A stretch of 6,041 bases of DNA from Lachnospiraceae bacterium (GTDB lineage: Bacteria; Bacillota; Clostridia; Lachnospirales; Lachnospiraceae), in contig JAJQIE010000311.1 of NCBI GenBank assembly GCA_021199395.1, positions 1 through 6,041 of the forward strand, written 5' to 3'. Position 1 is the stretch's first letter. Each line of letters begins with the position of its first letter. A model generated the notes under the pieces. The model had not been told where the DNA came from. It worked only from the letters and a program-made list of their open reading frames with translations, and ran no database searches. Below are positions 5,839 to 6,041 of the stretch, one piece after another. Position numbers and translations under genes: made by a program.

Positions 5839-6041
5839 CATCATTGGTTCCATTTCGAGTGCAGGATGACCTTTTTCGGTAAGGAACTCAAGCAGTGCTT
5901 CCGGATCCTCGGTAACTACTGTTTCGTCCGCAATCATATCAGTAAAGTTCTCGATCCCGTAAAGCTCTTTTGCTGTCGCGTTCAGACGATCCGCTACCTG
6001 ATCCTTCAGATCCTTAGGCATCCATACGATGCGGGCTACGC
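5836..6041 (-). CDS. acsB: Acetyl-CoA synthase (CO dehydrogenase/ACS beta subunit), C-terminal 67 residues, N-terminal part outside window
   Basis: The frame is open through the right edge; the residues before the first internal Met read VARIVW, giving VARIVWMPKDLKDQ, which is the conserved C-terminal region of acetyl-CoA synthase. The protein ends in GHPALEMEPMM, close to the characteristic end of AcsB proteins, then TAA at 5836-5838. AcsB condenses the methyl group from the corrinoid protein with CO and CoA at its Ni-Ni-4Fe4S A-cluster. The cluster ligands lie upstream in the same C-terminal domain, beyond the window, so activity cannot be judged here. The frame beginning at the Met at 6019-6021 is not a separate small gene. 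As the most upstream gene seen, it is followed by a 315-bp structured spacer before acsD. Confidence 0.93.
   Translation of the reverse strand, partial: VARIVWMPKDLKDQVADRLNATAKELYGIENFTDMIADETVVTEDPEALLEFLTEKGHPALEMEPMM

Noticed and set aside
5836..6021. Independent 61-residue small protein
   Set aside because: The frame continues upstream without a stop to the window edge and matches the conserved C-terminus of acetyl-CoA synthase.

Overview
The window carries part of the acetyl-CoA synthase (acs) cluster of the Wood-Ljungdahl pathway, all on the minus strand. In transcription order (right to left) it holds: the C-terminal end of acsB (acetyl-CoA synthase, 5836-6041, cut by the window edge); acsD (corrinoid iron-sulfur protein small subunit, 4579-5520); acsC (its large subunit, 3201-4550); acsE (methyltetrahydrofolate:corrinoid methyltransferase, 2204-2989); and acsV (a 2Fe-2S / ASKHA ATPase that reactivates the corrinoid protein, 1-1870, cut at its C-terminus by the left edge). 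This gene set points to an anaerobic acetogen. AGGAGG-type ribosome binding sites, mid-range GC and many palindromic intergenic repeats suggest a Clostridia member, perhaps a Lachnospiraceae acetogen of the Blautia/Marvinbryantia kind. That placement is inference.

The genes form one working unit. AcsE moves the methyl group from methyl-THF to Co(I) of the AcsC/AcsD heterodimer. The methylated corrinoid protein passes it to the Ni centre of AcsB, which joins it to CO and CoA to make acetyl-CoA. AcsV uses ATP and its iron-sulfur cluster to return accidentally oxidised Co(II) to Co(I). The CO dehydrogenase subunit gene (acsA) and the start of acsB are not in the window, so the operon promoter is not visible.

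The unusual part is between the genes. acsD and acsC, whose products form a 1:1 heterodimer, are 28 bp apart. The other three junctions have spacers of 315, 211 and 333 bp that are almost filled with inverted repeats. The acsB-acsD spacer holds a 10-bp outer stem enclosing three hairpins (5711-5838), then a 45/46-bp tandem repeat in which every copy forms a hairpin (5587-5706), then one more hairpin just before the acsD ribosome binding site. The acsC-acsE spacer has three hairpins in a row. The acsE-acsV spacer has two small hairpins, a 50-bp element with 12-bp inverted ends flanked by an exact 8-bp direct repeat (insertion-like), and a long imperfect hairpin of about 143 nt. These may be miniature mobile repeats, RNA processing/stability elements setting protein ratios, or the first turned into the second.
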